From assembly GCA_014382375.1 (NCBI GenBank), contig JACNJU010000090.1:23020-87019 (forward strand): 64,000 bases of DNA. Direction: 5' to 3'. Positions 46,451-54,869 of this stretch are shown one piece after another. Numbering within the stretch: the stretch's first letter is position 1; the number at the start of each line of letters is the position of its first letter. This stretch comes from Rhodospirillaceae bacterium. GTDB taxonomy: Bacteria > Pseudomonadota > Alphaproteobacteria > Rhodospirillales > JABHCV01. A program made the translations under genes and the position numbers. A model generated the notes under the pieces. That model was given only the letters and a program-made list of their open reading frames with translations. It was not told where the DNA came from and searched no databases.

Positions 46451-46494
46451 ATGCTACCCCTCCCCCAGTCTCAGAGTCTAGGGGAGGGGCATGC
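46451..46494 (-). terminator. Strong GC hairpin between binding-protein and ATPase genes
   Basis: CCCCTCCCC pairs with GGGGAGGGG, extended by ATGC/GCAT at the base, with a ~14-nt loop. No T-run follows, so it more likely slows 3' exonuclease decay of the upstream binding-protein mRNA or partly stops transcription. This arrangement gives excess binding protein over ATPase and permease in many ABC operons. Confidence 0.6.
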
Positions 46495-46545
46495 AACGAT
46501 CCGATACTCCTTATTGGAGGCGTTCGGAGTATCGCCCTCGAAAGC

Positions 46546-47490
46546 TTATTTAGTGAAAGCCATCCAAACGGCTTCGTTGTCAGCCAGCCATTTCTTGGCC
46601 GCATCTTGATGGCTCAATTTTTCGGTATCAACGAGCGCGGCCATTTGACCGATTTGCGCTGTCGTGAAGGATAATTTGCTGAAGGCTGAATAAGCTGCCG
46701 GATGTGTTTTCGGGAACTTATAATTAGCCGCCTTCTTCAACCAGCCTTTCGGCGAGCCGCAACTGCCGTCTCCACCGTCGGCGATTCTGCAGCCGTCCTG
46801 GTACGGTGGGAATTCGATGAAATCGAAACCGTCCGCGTCGGTAAAGTTCGGCGTCCAGTTAAACGTGATGATGCCACGCCCTTCCTTCTTTGCGGCGGCA
46901 AGTTCGGCCCAGATGGCGTCTGCGGAACCGGCAAACTTAACGACAAACTTATCGCCAAGCCCCAGCGCCTTAATACGATTGGGCATCAGGTCGCCATGCC
47001 AGCTTTGGGGGCCCTCCAGAATGCGGCCCTTGCCGCCGGAATCGGCCGTCGCGAAGACTTCGGCGCAATTTTTCAGGGCTTCCCAATTTGGCAGACCGGG
47101 GCAAAGATTTTTTTCGACGACATAATGAGGAACGCCGAGTTCTTCCAGAGTCGATGCCGAGTGGGTTCCGGCGTCGATCAGTCCGCCTTTCGCCATGGCG
47201 TTGTAGAACGATTTGCCGAAGGTGCTCTGCCAGACTTCATGGGAGATCGTAACGTCGCCATTGCGAATGGCTTCATAAACGGCCTGGGAATCGGCCGGCA
47301 CGTATTCGACGTTATTGCCCAGGCTTTCAAAGATTCCGCCGATCACATAGGCCATCACGACTTGACTGGACCAGTTATGCGTCGGAATGCGAATCGGTTT
47401 GCTTGAATCCTTTGCCATCGCCTGACCCGCCATGGCGGTCAGGATCAGCGCGAAAATCCCCGCAACCAGCTTGTTCTTAAATTTTCTCAC
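46546..47490 (-). CDS. tmoX: Periplasmic TMAO/betaine-type substrate-binding protein (TmoX-like)
   Basis: 314 aa OpuAC/ProX-like binding protein. Sec signal peptide (LVAGIFALILTAMAGQAMA, cleavage about residue 26). Several Trp for a cation-binding aromatic box are seen: HNWSSQVV, HEVWQSTFG, GPQSWHGDLMPN, FNWTPNF. First gene of the minus-strand operon tmoX-tmoW-tmoV-tdm. The ligand is inferred from the adjoining Tdm and TorT-like sensor; the family also includes betaine and choline binders. Confidence 0.8.
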   Translation of the reverse strand: MRKFKNKLVAGIFALILTAMAGQAMAKDSSKPIRIPTHNWSSQVVMAYVIGGIFESLGNNVEYVPADSQAVYEAIRNGDVTISHEVWQSTFGKSFYNAMAKGGLIDAGTHSASTLEELGVPHYVVEKNLCPGLPNWEALKNCAEVFATADSGGKGRILEGPQSWHGDLMPNRIKALGLGDKFVVKFAGSADAIWAELAAAKKEGRGIITFNWTPNFTDADGFDFIEFPPYQDGCRIADGGDGSCGSPKGWLKKAANYKFPKTHPAAYSAFSKLSFTTAQIGQMAALVDTEKLSHQDAAKKWLADNEAVWMAFTK

Positions 47491-47720
47491 TTCTGCTCTC
47501 CTTGTTTCGGCGGCATTCCATCCAGGGGTTCTAGATGAAAAACCCGTTGGGTTTGCCGCCGCATGGTTGATTAATTCACACTTACGTTTTGTGCTTATGC
47601 TTCATTCAGTAGAGATTTTATGGGTTAATTGTGAAAAACATTCTCATGTCAGGTGAACCGCTTGTGTTAAGATGTGAAAAGTTTGTTACAACTGCCCGTG
47701 AGCGGTTACTGGGAGTCGGC
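47491..47720. promoter_or_regulatory. Divergent regulatory region tmoX / torR with repeated TTCACA motifs
   Basis: 230 bp between the diverging starts. Two direct copies of GTTAA-N1/2-TGTGAAAA lie at 47624-47637 and 47666-47680, 42-43 bp (about four turns) apart, and an inverted TTCACA at 47575-47580. E. coli TorR binds direct decamers with a TTCATA core, so these are candidate TorR-like sites that could control both operons. Promoter boxes are not clear. Confidence 0.45.
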
Positions 47721-48428
47721 ATGACGGAACCACATCATATATTGATCATCGACGACGACGAGGTCACGCGGGCCAAGCTGGCGGGACATTTGGAAGTCGC
47801 GGGCTACCGGGTCAGCGAAGCCGTCGATGGGGCCGAAATGCAGCGCGCCCTGTCGCGCGATCCAGCCGATTTGATTCTTCTCGACATTAACCTGCCCGGT
47901 GAAGATGGATTGGACCTGACCCGTAAAATCCGCAACCGTTCGAATATCGGCATTATTCTGGTTACCAGCAGGACCGACGAAGTCGACCGCATCATCGGCT
48001 TGGAAATCGGCGCCGATGATTACATCACCAAGCCATTCAATCCGCGCGAGTTGTTAGCGCGGGTCAAGAGCGTTCTCAGGAGGGCCGCTCAGTCCGAACG
48101 CCCGTTGGGCCAGATGCGCCGTTTCTCCGGTTGGGGCTTCGACATGCTCAGCCGCCAGCTCGAATCCGCCAAGGGTGAGCGAGTTCCCTTGACGCGGGCC
48201 GAATACGAACTTTTATCCGCCTTCGTCAAGCGACCCGGCATCGTTTTAAGCCGGGACCGCCTGCTCGATCAATTGACCCACCGCATGGACGAGCCGGGTG
48301 ACCGGACAATCGACGCCCTGGTCCGTCGCCTGCGCAAGAAGCTAGAGGCCGATCCGAAGATTCCCGAAATCATCATTACCGCCCATGGCGAAGGCTACGT
48401 CTTCGCGGCCGAGGTTTCAGGCTATTGA
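47721..48428 (+). CDS. torR: TorR-like response regulator (OmpR family)
   Basis: 235 aa. Receiver domain with phospho-acceptor Asp in [15 protein letters not shown], acidic pocket in IIDDDEV and Lys in YITKPFNP, then a winged-helix DNA-binding domain ([42 protein letters not shown]). ATG at 47721 follows GGGAG by five bases; an in-frame extension to 47631 is unlikely. Its 3' end overlaps that of the convergent torS by 7 bp. The gene faces the TMAO transporter operon across a shared promoter region. Confidence 0.85.
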   Translation: MTEPHHILIIDDDEVTRAKLAGHLEVAGYRVSEAVDGAEMQRALSRDPADLILLDINLPGEDGLDLTRKIRNRSNIGIILVTSRTDEVDRIIGLEIGADDYITKPFNPRELLARVKSVLRRAAQSERPLGQMRRFSGWGFDMLSRQLESAKGERVPLTRAEYELLSAFVKRPGIVLSRDRLLDQLTHRMDEPGDRTIDALVRRLRKKLEADPKIPEIIITAHGEGYVFAAEVSGY

Positions 48429-51361
48429 GATTGATTGAGCCGTTCCCAAAAGCCGCGTAATTCTTCGCTACTTTGGCGGTGAAGTATTTCGAAACCATCG
48501 AACAGGGCGCGCGCTGACTCGGCATTTTCCGCCATTGCTGCTTTTTCCAATTCCCGGGTCCGGGCCTCGATCAAGCGAAGCCCCAAAATGGACGCGCTTC
48601 CCATCAAGTTATGAGCTGTGTAGGCGACGCCCTGCCAGTCATGGGCGTCGAGAGCCTTGGCGAGTTCACCGACCTTGCCAGGGGAGGAATCCAGGAAGAC
48701 TTCGACCATGCGTCCGGCCCTCTTAGGGCCAAGAGCGTCGAAATCATCTTTCAGGAGGTCGCAGTCCAGGATTGGCAACGGTGTTAAGTCTACTTCTACG
48801 CTTTCAGGCGGGGGCGCAGCCTCGCCGGACCTCGTACGATCGATTTGGGCTAGCATTTCCGCCAGCCGTTCCGGCACCACCGGCTTCCCGATAAAGGCGT
48901 CCATGCCGGCGTCAAGCACCAGGGCTGTTTCGTTTTCGAAGACATGCGCGGACATGGCGATAATGGGAATAGACTTTTTGCCGACGTCCTTCAGGTTTCG
49001 AATGTGCTCAGTTGTTTCGACGCCGTCAATCCCGGGTAGGGAAATGTCCATTAAAATGGCGTCGAACGGAATTTCTTTCACCCTGTCAATGGCCTCTTCG
49101 CCGGTTGTCACCAAGGCCACCCTGTGGCCCATCCTTTGCAGAAAGGTTTCAACGACAATGGCGTTGGTTTCATTGTCCTCGACGACAAGAACCGAAAGCG
49201 AACCGGCGTCGGAGCGCAGTGTATGTAAATCCACATTGGTATCGACAAGGGCCGCCTCGTCGCCCGGCTCGAACCAAGTGCTGAACCGAAAGCGGCTGCC
49301 TTTTCCGATTTCGCTTTCAACGGTAATCGCGCCGCCCATGGCTTCAACCAGGCGTTTGCAAATCGCCAGGCCCAGACCCGTGCCGCCGCGGCGGCGTGAA
49401 CGCTGGACATCGGCCTGATAGAAAGCGTCGAACAACTTCCCGGTTTTCTCGGGCGCGATGCCGATGCCGGTATCGGAAACACTGACCTGCAAGCCGATAT
49501 CACTCCCGCGCGGTTGTTCGGTCCTGGCGACCGATACCGAAACGCCGCCCTCATCGGTAAACCGCAGGGCGTTTCCGATGAGATTGAGCAGAACCTGGCT
49601 CAGTTTTCCGGAATCACCCCGGATAACGCGGGGAACGTCGTCGTCGATGTTGACATCCAGACTAAGTCCCTTCTCGGCAGCCCGGAACCGCATCAGGGAG
49701 ATGATGTCCTCGAGAAGTTGGCGGACATCGAAATCCACTGCGGCGACGACGACCTCGCCGGATTCGATGCGGGTGTAATCCAGAATATCGTTGAGGATAC
49801 TCAAAAGCGCCCGGCTCGAGGACCGCACGACGCCCAGGCGCTCGCGTTGCTTTTCCGGTAGCGGACTGTCGCCGACGATCCGCAGCATGCCGATGATTCC
49901 ATTCATCGGGGTGCGAATTTCGTGGCTCATGGTGGCCAGAAAATCGGATTTCGCCCGGTTGGCCTGTTCGGCGCGCTCACGGGCCTTGGCGTGATTGTCA
50001 ACGGCTTCTGAAAGCTGGACCGTGCGTTCCTCGACCAGTTCCTCCAGTTCATCCCGGTGCCGACGCAGCTCGATTTCCGTCTGTTCCCTTTCTTTCTCCA
50101 GGGCAAGCTTGGATATGGCCTGGTCCTTAAAGACGCCAATGGTGTCGGCCATCCGGGAAAGCTCGTCGCGACCGCCGGTCTCGACCGCGACGTCGAGTTC
50201 TCCGCCGGCCAACCGGCGCATGACGTTTTCCAACAACTTCAACCGCCGGATGACGTTGCGCTGGACGTAGAGCCAAATTATTAGAGCCGCGACAATGAGA
50301 GAGCCGACAGCTTGAATCAACAGCGTCGCGACGCCTGTCTCCACCGCCTGCTGGGCTTTCGATACCGTCGTGTCGGCGAGTTTCTGGGTTTGGTCGACAA
50401 GTCCCAAAAGGGTCGCGATCAGCGCCGATGACAGATTTCGGTTATCCGCCGCGGTCGTTTGGATCGACCCATTCAAGGAGAGTAGCCCCATGCGCAACCG
50501 GAACATGTTTACTTCGTCCTGCCTTGTTCCCGATTGCAACAGATCGACCAAACCGCGGGCGCGATGGCGGCGGGTCGGATCCGCGATGCCGTTGACCCGG
50601 CGTTCGAGAATGCGCAGGTTGCGAAGATAGCTTTCCTCAATACCGGTAATCTCATCCGTCGCTCCGGCCCGTTCGACCTGATTGAGCAGTAGCCCTATCT
50701 GGGACGCCCGCAAGCGTAGCTCGAACATCCGTTCAAGGGTGTAGACATCATTTTCCAGCAGACGGTCCAGGGCGTTCAGGGAATCGTCAATCCGGTCTTT
50801 CGATTCGACCAGTTCGTACAGGTTCGAAATAACCGCCGTGGTACCGGAGGATGCGTTAGAAACGAGGGTCTCCGACATATCGGATAAATTCTGCGCCGCC
50901 TCAAGCGAGGTCTGTACGGCTTTCGAAAGACGCTCGCTCAATGTGATCCGGCGGGCGATCAACGTGTTCAGACGGGCGATGTTTTCGATCAGTAGCTTGG
51001 CCATTTGCTGTAGCTTGGTTCTGTTCGCGTCCTGGATGCCAAAGCCGCCCAGACTCTCGAGCGCGTCTTGTAACTCCTGTGTCCGCTCGGATAGGGCCGC
51101 GGTCTCCAGACGCCGCGCCTGTTGCGAGGCAGCGCGGGTCAGCAAGGGGATGCGGTCGGTGATCCGCTTCGATATTTCGGCGATAATTCGGGCGTCGGCT
51201 GCCGCCGGCATAGCCTGCTCGACGACATTTTTCTGGGCATCCTCAACATCGCGCAGCTTCCACCAGCCAACGCCGCCTGAGGCAATGGACAATGCCGCAA
51301 TACAGGCAAACGCCAAGATCAACCGTCCGGCAATTCCAATGGGCTGGATCATTGTTTTCAT
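48422..51361 (-). CDS. torS: TorS-like hybrid sensor kinase
   Basis: 979 aa. TM1 (~9-30), long helical periplasmic sensor (~31-330, TorS-type four-helix repeats), TM2 (~335-357), HAMP ([23 protein letters not shown]), coiled coil, HisKA ([21 protein letters not shown]), HATPase (ending [19 protein letters not shown]), receiver ([21 protein letters not shown]) and HPt ([15 protein letters not shown]). This four-step phosphorelay design and the helical sensor fit TorS, which senses TMAO via TorT. Start ATG at 51361. Divergent from torT by 47 bp. Confidence 0.85.
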   Translation of the reverse strand: MKTMIQPIGIAGRLILAFACIAALSIASGGVGWWKLRDVEDAQKNVVEQAMPAAADARIIAEISKRITDRIPLLTRAASQQARRLETAALSERTQELQDALESLGGFGIQDANRTKLQQMAKLLIENIARLNTLIARRITLSERLSKAVQTSLEAAQNLSDMSETLVSNASSGTTAVISNLYELVESKDRIDDSLNALDRLLENDVYTLERMFELRLRASQIGLLLNQVERAGATDEITGIEESYLRNLRILERRVNGIADPTRRHRARGLVDLLQSGTRQDEVNMFRLRMGLLSLNGSIQTTAADNRNLSSALIATLLGLVDQTQKLADTTVSKAQQAVETGVATLLIQAVGSLIVAALIIWLYVQRNVIRRLKLLENVMRRLAGGELDVAVETGGRDELSRMADTIGVFKDQAISKLALEKEREQTEIELRRHRDELEELVEERTVQLSEAVDNHAKARERAEQANRAKSDFLATMSHEIRTPMNGIIGMLRIVGDSPLPEKQRERLGVVRSSSRALLSILNDILDYTRIESGEVVVAAVDFDVRQLLEDIISLMRFRAAEKGLSLDVNIDDDVPRVIRGDSGKLSQVLLNLIGNALRFTDEGGVSVSVARTEQPRGSDIGLQVSVSDTGIGIAPEKTGKLFDAFYQADVQRSRRRGGTGLGLAICKRLVEAMGGAITVESEIGKGSRFRFSTWFEPGDEAALVDTNVDLHTLRSDAGSLSVLVVEDNETNAIVVETFLQRMGHRVALVTTGEEAIDRVKEIPFDAILMDISLPGIDGVETTEHIRNLKDVGKKSIPIIAMSAHVFENETALVLDAGMDAFIGKPVVPERLAEMLAQIDRTRSGEAAPPPESVEVDLTPLPILDCDLLKDDFDALGPKRAGRMVEVFLDSSPGKVGELAKALDAHDWQGVAYTAHNLMGSASILGLRLIEARTRELEKAAMAENAESARALFDGFEILHRQSSEELRGFWERLNQSQ

Positions 51362-51408
51362 CAATACCCGCTAGCAGAGGCTCGTAATTTACATCATAAT
51401 CCCGGGCC

Positions 51409-52494
51409 ATGCGCTACTGGCAACCCTATTTGACCTATTTGCGTGGCGTCGTGTTGTTCCTGTTCGCAATAATGGCGACGCCATTGCCGGTTTACGCCGG
51501 GGAGGATTCGTGGTTTCTGGAGACTTGGGAAAGGCCTTTCGATTATTCCAGTCCATCGCGGATGATTGAATATCACCCCCTCGATTCGGCCTCCAATAAA
51601 TGGCGGATTTGTGCCGCTTATCCTCACCTCAAGGACTCCTATTGGCTGAGTGTCAATTACGGCATGGTCGAGGAGGCCAAGCGTTTGGGCGTCTCCCTGC
51701 GCGTCGTCGAGGCCGGCGGGTATCCCAATCTTGCGCGTCAAATTGACCAGGTCCGGGAATGTACAGCCAAGAACACGGACATTCTGGTCGTCGGAACGGT
51801 CAGCTTCGAGGGATTGACATCGACCCTTAAAGACATCGCCAGTCGCATCCCCGTCGTTGCGGTGGTCAATGACATCGCCGACGAGGGCATTACCGCAAAA
51901 ACCGGCGTTTCGTGGATTTCCATGGGCCGGCATATTGGTGAATTCCTCGCCCGCGCGCACCCCAAGGGTTCCGCTCCGGTTCGGATCGCCTGGTTCCCCG
52001 GTCCCCTGGGTTCGGGTTGGGTGCCGTTTGTCGAGGATGGGTTCCGCTCAGCCCTCGTAGGCAGTTCCGCCGAAATCGTCACCACAAAATATGGCGACAC
52101 GGGTAAGGAAATCCAGTTGGTCCTGATCGAGGAAGCGCTGGAGGAATGGCCCGATATCGATTATATCGTCGGTAGCGCGGTGACCGCTGGGGCGGCGGTC
52201 AGTGTGCTCAGGGCCAAAGGTTTTTCCGAGCGGATCAAGGTTCTCGCCGATTACTTCACCCACGCCGTCTATCGCGGTATCAAGCGCGGCAAAATTCTGG
52301 CTGCCCCCACGGACTTCGCCGTCGTTCAGGGCCGCTTAGGGATAGAACAGGCGGTGCGTGTTCTTGAGAATAAGTTATCCCTGAAACATGTGGGGCCGGC
52401 AATCGAACTCGTCGAAACGAACAATGTAAACGAGATCGGAACCTATCAATCTCTAGCCCCCGCAACGTTCACACCCACATTCATTATCGAATAA
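51409..52494 (+). CDS. torT: TorT-like periplasmic TMAO-sensing protein
   Basis: 361 aa. Signal peptide (LRGVVLFLFAIMATPLPVYA), then a type I periplasmic-binding fold of the PBP1_TorT group: KDSYWLSVNYGMVEEAKRLGV, RQIDQVRECTAKNTDILVVGTV, WFPGPLGSGWVPFVEDGF. In E. coli TorT binds TMAO and contacts the periplasmic part of TorS. Here it lies back to back with torS. Whether TMAO or another methylated amine is the ligand cannot be told by eye. Confidence 0.85.
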   Translation: MRYWQPYLTYLRGVVLFLFAIMATPLPVYAGEDSWFLETWERPFDYSSPSRMIEYHPLDSASNKWRICAAYPHLKDSYWLSVNYGMVEEAKRLGVSLRVVEAGGYPNLARQIDQVRECTAKNTDILVVGTVSFEGLTSTLKDIASRIPVVAVVNDIADEGITAKTGVSWISMGRHIGEFLARAHPKGSAPVRIAWFPGPLGSGWVPFVEDGFRSALVGSSAEIVTTKYGDTGKEIQLVLIEEALEEWPDIDYIVGSAVTAGAAVSVLRAKGFSERIKVLADYFTHAVYRGIKRGKILAAPTDFAVVQGRLGIEQAVRVLENKLSLKHVGPAIELVETNNVNEIGTYQSLAPATFTPTFIIE

Positions 52495-52703
52495 AATTGA
52501 GCCTGAACTGTGCTTCCTAAAGCTATTGTCCAGTCTTCAGAAAAAACAAATACTTTCTTCATGTTAGAAAATTATTGAGTCCGCTTGTTGGCTAATAGCG
52601 GCTGTTCCTGACCTCACCGTCAATACGTCTGCTGTCAGCACCATAGCGGACTTTTGATCCTTTTTCGATAGCATTTCGAACGACCGTGTGCATGGTGGCG
52701 CAA
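52495..52703. other. Gene-free spacer after torT
   Basis: No ORF with a ribosome site. It includes GTCCGCT (~52579) and a distant AGCGGAC (~52646), similar to the non-coding mosaic around the hybrid kinase. GGCGCAATTAT at 52697-52707 recurs inverted at 52910-52920 on the other side of the HTH gene. Confidence 0.4.
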
Positions 52704-52895
52704 TTATGGTTCCTTCGATTTATTCAATGAATCATACCCAAGGGTCGCCAACCAGACATATCTCGGGATTTCGATATCGCCTTTCTCATAATTGATTATC
52801 TGGCGGCGGTCTTTGAACCCCAACTCCGTGGCGCACTGCTCTTGGGTCATGCCGTGACGCTTTCGCCAGCGTTTGAATGTCTCGGGGGTCATCAT
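52704..52895 (-). CDS. XRE-family HTH protein, small
   Basis: 63 aa, almost entirely one lambda-repressor-type HTH: ETFKRWRKRHGMTQEQCATELGFKDRRQIINYEKGDIEIPR. Two adjacent ATGs (52895, 52892) can start it. Small regulators of this type are frequent on mobile elements. Inverted copies of GGCGCAATTAT lie just upstream and at its 3' end and may be its operator. Confidence 0.72.
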   Translation of the reverse strand: MMTPETFKRWRKRHGMTQEQCATELGFKDRRQIINYEKGDIEIPRYVWLATLGYDSLNKSKEP

Positions 52896-53350
52896 TTGGC
52901 GGCTCCATTATAATTGCGCCAATCTTATCCCAACTGGGAACCGTGGAACATTTTAATAAGCCAGCGGATTGGTACACCACGTTTCACCGGCGAAATTGAA
53001 TTCCCGCAGGCTACCTTCGGACTCGCAATCGCGAACCAGCTTGGCGGGATCAAAATTTGCATGGAATTGTTCGGAGATACCGTGGAAGAAACCGGTTTGT
53101 TCAATCAAGCGTCCAACCCAATCTTCCTTGGTGCCATGGTAAATGGTTATGCCGTCACGGATGGCTTCCAATCCTTGTGACAGGCTTAAACCATTTTCAT
53201 GCACTAGAAACCATAGCCCGACTTTTTCATCAAAGGTCAGGTGTTGGATTTCATCGAACCAAACGGTCAAGTTGGCTTGATTTATTGTCTCTTCTTTCGG
53301 TTTTAAACCTCCGCCTTCAGGCGGAAATAGGCTTTAGCCGTCCTTACTCA

Positions 53351-53419
53351 ATATTCTGTCTCCTTAAAATGAGGGTGCGACGTCAGGTCTTGGACCCTCA
53401 TTTTAAGGAGACAGAATAT
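53351..53419 (+). promoter_or_regulatory. 26-bp perfect stem that hides the tnpA start
   Basis: Arms 53351-53376 and 53394-53419 pair over 26 bp with a 17-nt loop. The right arm includes the ribosome site AAGGAGA and the first two bases of the tnpA ATG. In IS200 a similar hairpin blocks translation and read-through, keeping transposition low. Confidence 0.85.
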
Positions 53420-53819
53420 GAGCTACACGACAGGGTGTCATACGGTTTTTCATCATCGCTACCATATTGTTTGGGTTCCCAAATACCGTTACAAAGTTCT
53501 GCAGGGAGAAATACGAGAACGAATACGCACCATTATTCGGCAGATTTGCTCGGAACTCGGCGTGGAAATTATCAGCGGTGTCCTCTCAAGAGATCATGTC
53601 CATATGTTTGTCGAAATTCCGCCGCATATTGCCGTCAGCAAGTTCATGCAGAGAGTAAAGGGACGCACGTCACGAAAAATCCAGCAGGAATTTCCGGCAT
53701 TGCGCAAACGCTACTGGGGTCGGCGTTTTTGGGCCCGGGGCTACTTCTGCACCACAAGTGGCAACATAACGGATGATGTTATCCTCCAATATCTGGGGCA
53801 GCATGCTGAGCCCCATTAG
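53418..53819 (+). CDS. tnpA: IS200-type transposase TnpA (Y1 HUH)
   Basis: 133 aa. HUH motif in DHVHMFVEIPPH, N-terminal HHRYHIVWVPKYRYKVL, and the family's C-terminal helix with RFWARGYFCTTSGNITDDVILQYLGQH. The usual catalytic Tyr sits on that C-terminal helix; QYLGQH holds a Tyr at this place. The protein is full length, so the element may still be active. Confidence 0.93.
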   Translation: MSYTTGCHTVFHHRYHIVWVPKYRYKVLQGEIRERIRTIIRQICSELGVEIISGVLSRDHVHMFVEIPPHIAVSKFMQRVKGRTSRKIQQEFPALRKRYWGRRFWARGYFCTTSGNITDDVILQYLGQHAEPH

Positions 53820-54229
53820 ATGGCTTCAGGCCAGTTCCGAACCTACCGGCATCAGCCGGTAGTGGTTCAGTTTCAGGCCAGCGAAGAGTTCCAGATCGAT
53901 CTGGTTGCCCCTAATGATTTGCAGTTCGTAGTTTTCTGTCCCGAACAGGCAATGCCGGTGGTCATATTCACCGTTGTAGGAATTAAGATCAGTGAAAATA
54001 AAACCGGTTATTGCTGCGTCACGAGGGCTGGCGTAGAAGATGGTTTGGGTGGTCATGACAAGGGTTCCTTCCTTGTGGTGATTGCCAAGGGGTGGTCGGT
54101 GTTCAAGCACCTTCCATCCCGTTTCATGACCGGACGTTCGCTCTCGTCGGAATCTGAGTCCAGTCTAAAATGTTTGAATTGGTGGGGGGATAGGTGGAGC
54201 ACTTAGTTGAGCAATAACAATAAGATAGC

Positions 54230-54340
54230 GACAGATCGCCCAGAATGGCGACGTCATTCATAGAGGTAGGGTTGGTGCCTAAAACCTGACATAGGCGTTC
54301 CTGGGGCGACTGTCGGCGACGTCGGGGTGTTTTGTCGGTG
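54230..54340 (+). repeat. Direct repeat, right copy (~110 bp)
   Basis: Begins GACAGATCGCCCAGAATGGCG and includes CTGGGGCGACTG and GACGTCGG. Same order of blocks as the left copy at 36402-36513, 17.8 kb away, same orientation. It lies between the start of the interrupted ArdA-like gene and the end of the gene at 54344-54712 and has no ORF. Confidence 0.7.
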
Positions 54341-54343
54341 GAG

Positions 54344-54712
54344 TTAGGGTTTTAGGTCGCGTCCGAGGGCAGATTTAGCCAATTTGGTTATATGTTGTTG
54401 GCTTTTTTGTTTGGATTTTAGGCCTTGTTTGGCGGAACTGTGGAGAGCGGTGGCGTACTTGTTTTTTGTCTCGGCTTTGGTTTGGGCGATTTCGGCACGT
54501 AACTGATCGAGCTCAAGAGTTAACCGAGCAATTTCCAAAGCTTCAACCTTCCATGAATTATCTGAATACATAATGCTGCGGATCAGGTCTCTTTCCTGTT
54601 CCTGTTGTTCATCTTTGGCAGCTTGATTTTTCATTTTATGCAGATTGCGCAGGGTCAAAGGTTGCGATGGCGATACTTTATAGTCTTCAGATATGAACTC
54701 GTGTGCTCTCAT
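54344..54712 (-). CDS. Hypothetical coiled-coil protein
   Basis: 122 aa from MRAHEFISEDYK (54712, with AAGGAG upstream). Highly charged and helical: RNLHKMKNQAAKDEQQEQERDLI and EIARLTLELDQLRAEIAQTKAETKNKY form a likely coiled coil; the C-terminus is very basic (KQGLKSKQKSQQ). A longer frame to 55045 would overlap the WYL gene on the other strand and is rejected. No family recognised. Divergent from the defence operon. Confidence 0.55.
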   Translation of the reverse strand: MRAHEFISEDYKVSPSQPLTLRNLHKMKNQAAKDEQQEQERDLIRSIMYSDNSWKVEALEIARLTLELDQLRAEIAQTKAETKNKYATALHSSAKQGLKSKQKSQQHITKLAKSALGRDLKP

Positions 54713-54799
54713 GTCGATATCTCTCTCCTTCAATCTATTTATCAAGAAGTATCGATGGTGATGTATTTTTCTCCCGAAAAATCTCATAAAATATTCTGG

Positions 54800-54828
54800 T
54801 TGCGTATAAAAACTATACGGGTTATATT
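54800..54828 (+). promoter_or_regulatory. Promoter with palindromic operator of the WYL-led operon
   Basis: TTGCGT (54800-54805), 17-bp spacer, TATATT (54823-54828). The palindrome CGTATA-AAAAC-TATACG (54803-54819) covers the -35 edge and spacer, where a bound repressor would block polymerase. It lies about 40 bp upstream of the WYL start and suits autorepression. Confidence 0.55.
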
Positions 54829-54869
54829 GTGCGATCAGTAAAAAAAGTTTACGCATTGTTAGGGAGAGC

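Larger units (their letters stand above)
53295..53875 (+). mobile_element. IS200/IS605-family insertion sequence (tnpA only)
   Basis: Left-end hairpin CCGCC-TTCA-GGCGG (~53310-53324), a long translation-blocking stem before tnpA, the tnpA gene, and a right-end hairpin CTACCGGC-ATCA-GCCGGTAG (53843-53862). These elements move as single strands and make no target duplication, so the exact tips are approximate. No tnpB is present. It splits the ArdA-like gene. Confidence 0.8.
52953..54056 (-). pseudogene. ArdA-like antirestriction gene interrupted by IS200-type element
   Basis: Two collinear minus-strand fragments are separated by the insertion sequence. The N-terminal part (54056 down to ~53880; MTTQTIFYASPRDAAITG..., ribosome site AAGGAACC) and the C-terminal part (~53275 down to 52953; FDEKVGLWFLVHENGLSLSQGLEAI, YHGTKEDWVGRLIEQTG, NFDPAKLVRDCESEG) lie in the same direction. 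The C-terminal pattern resembles ArdA/antirestriction proteins, which mimic DNA and block restriction enzymes. The family call is tentative; the interruption is well supported by the element ends between the parts. Confidence 0.5.

Noticed and set aside
53057..53776. 239-codon frame overlapping tnpA in another frame
   Set aside because: It runs across the left IS end and the attenuator stem; tnpA has clear HUH motifs in its own frame.
53820..54206. 128-codon plus-strand frame after tnpA
   Set aside because: It reads through the right end of the insertion sequence and lies opposite the ArdA-like fragment; not a separate gene.
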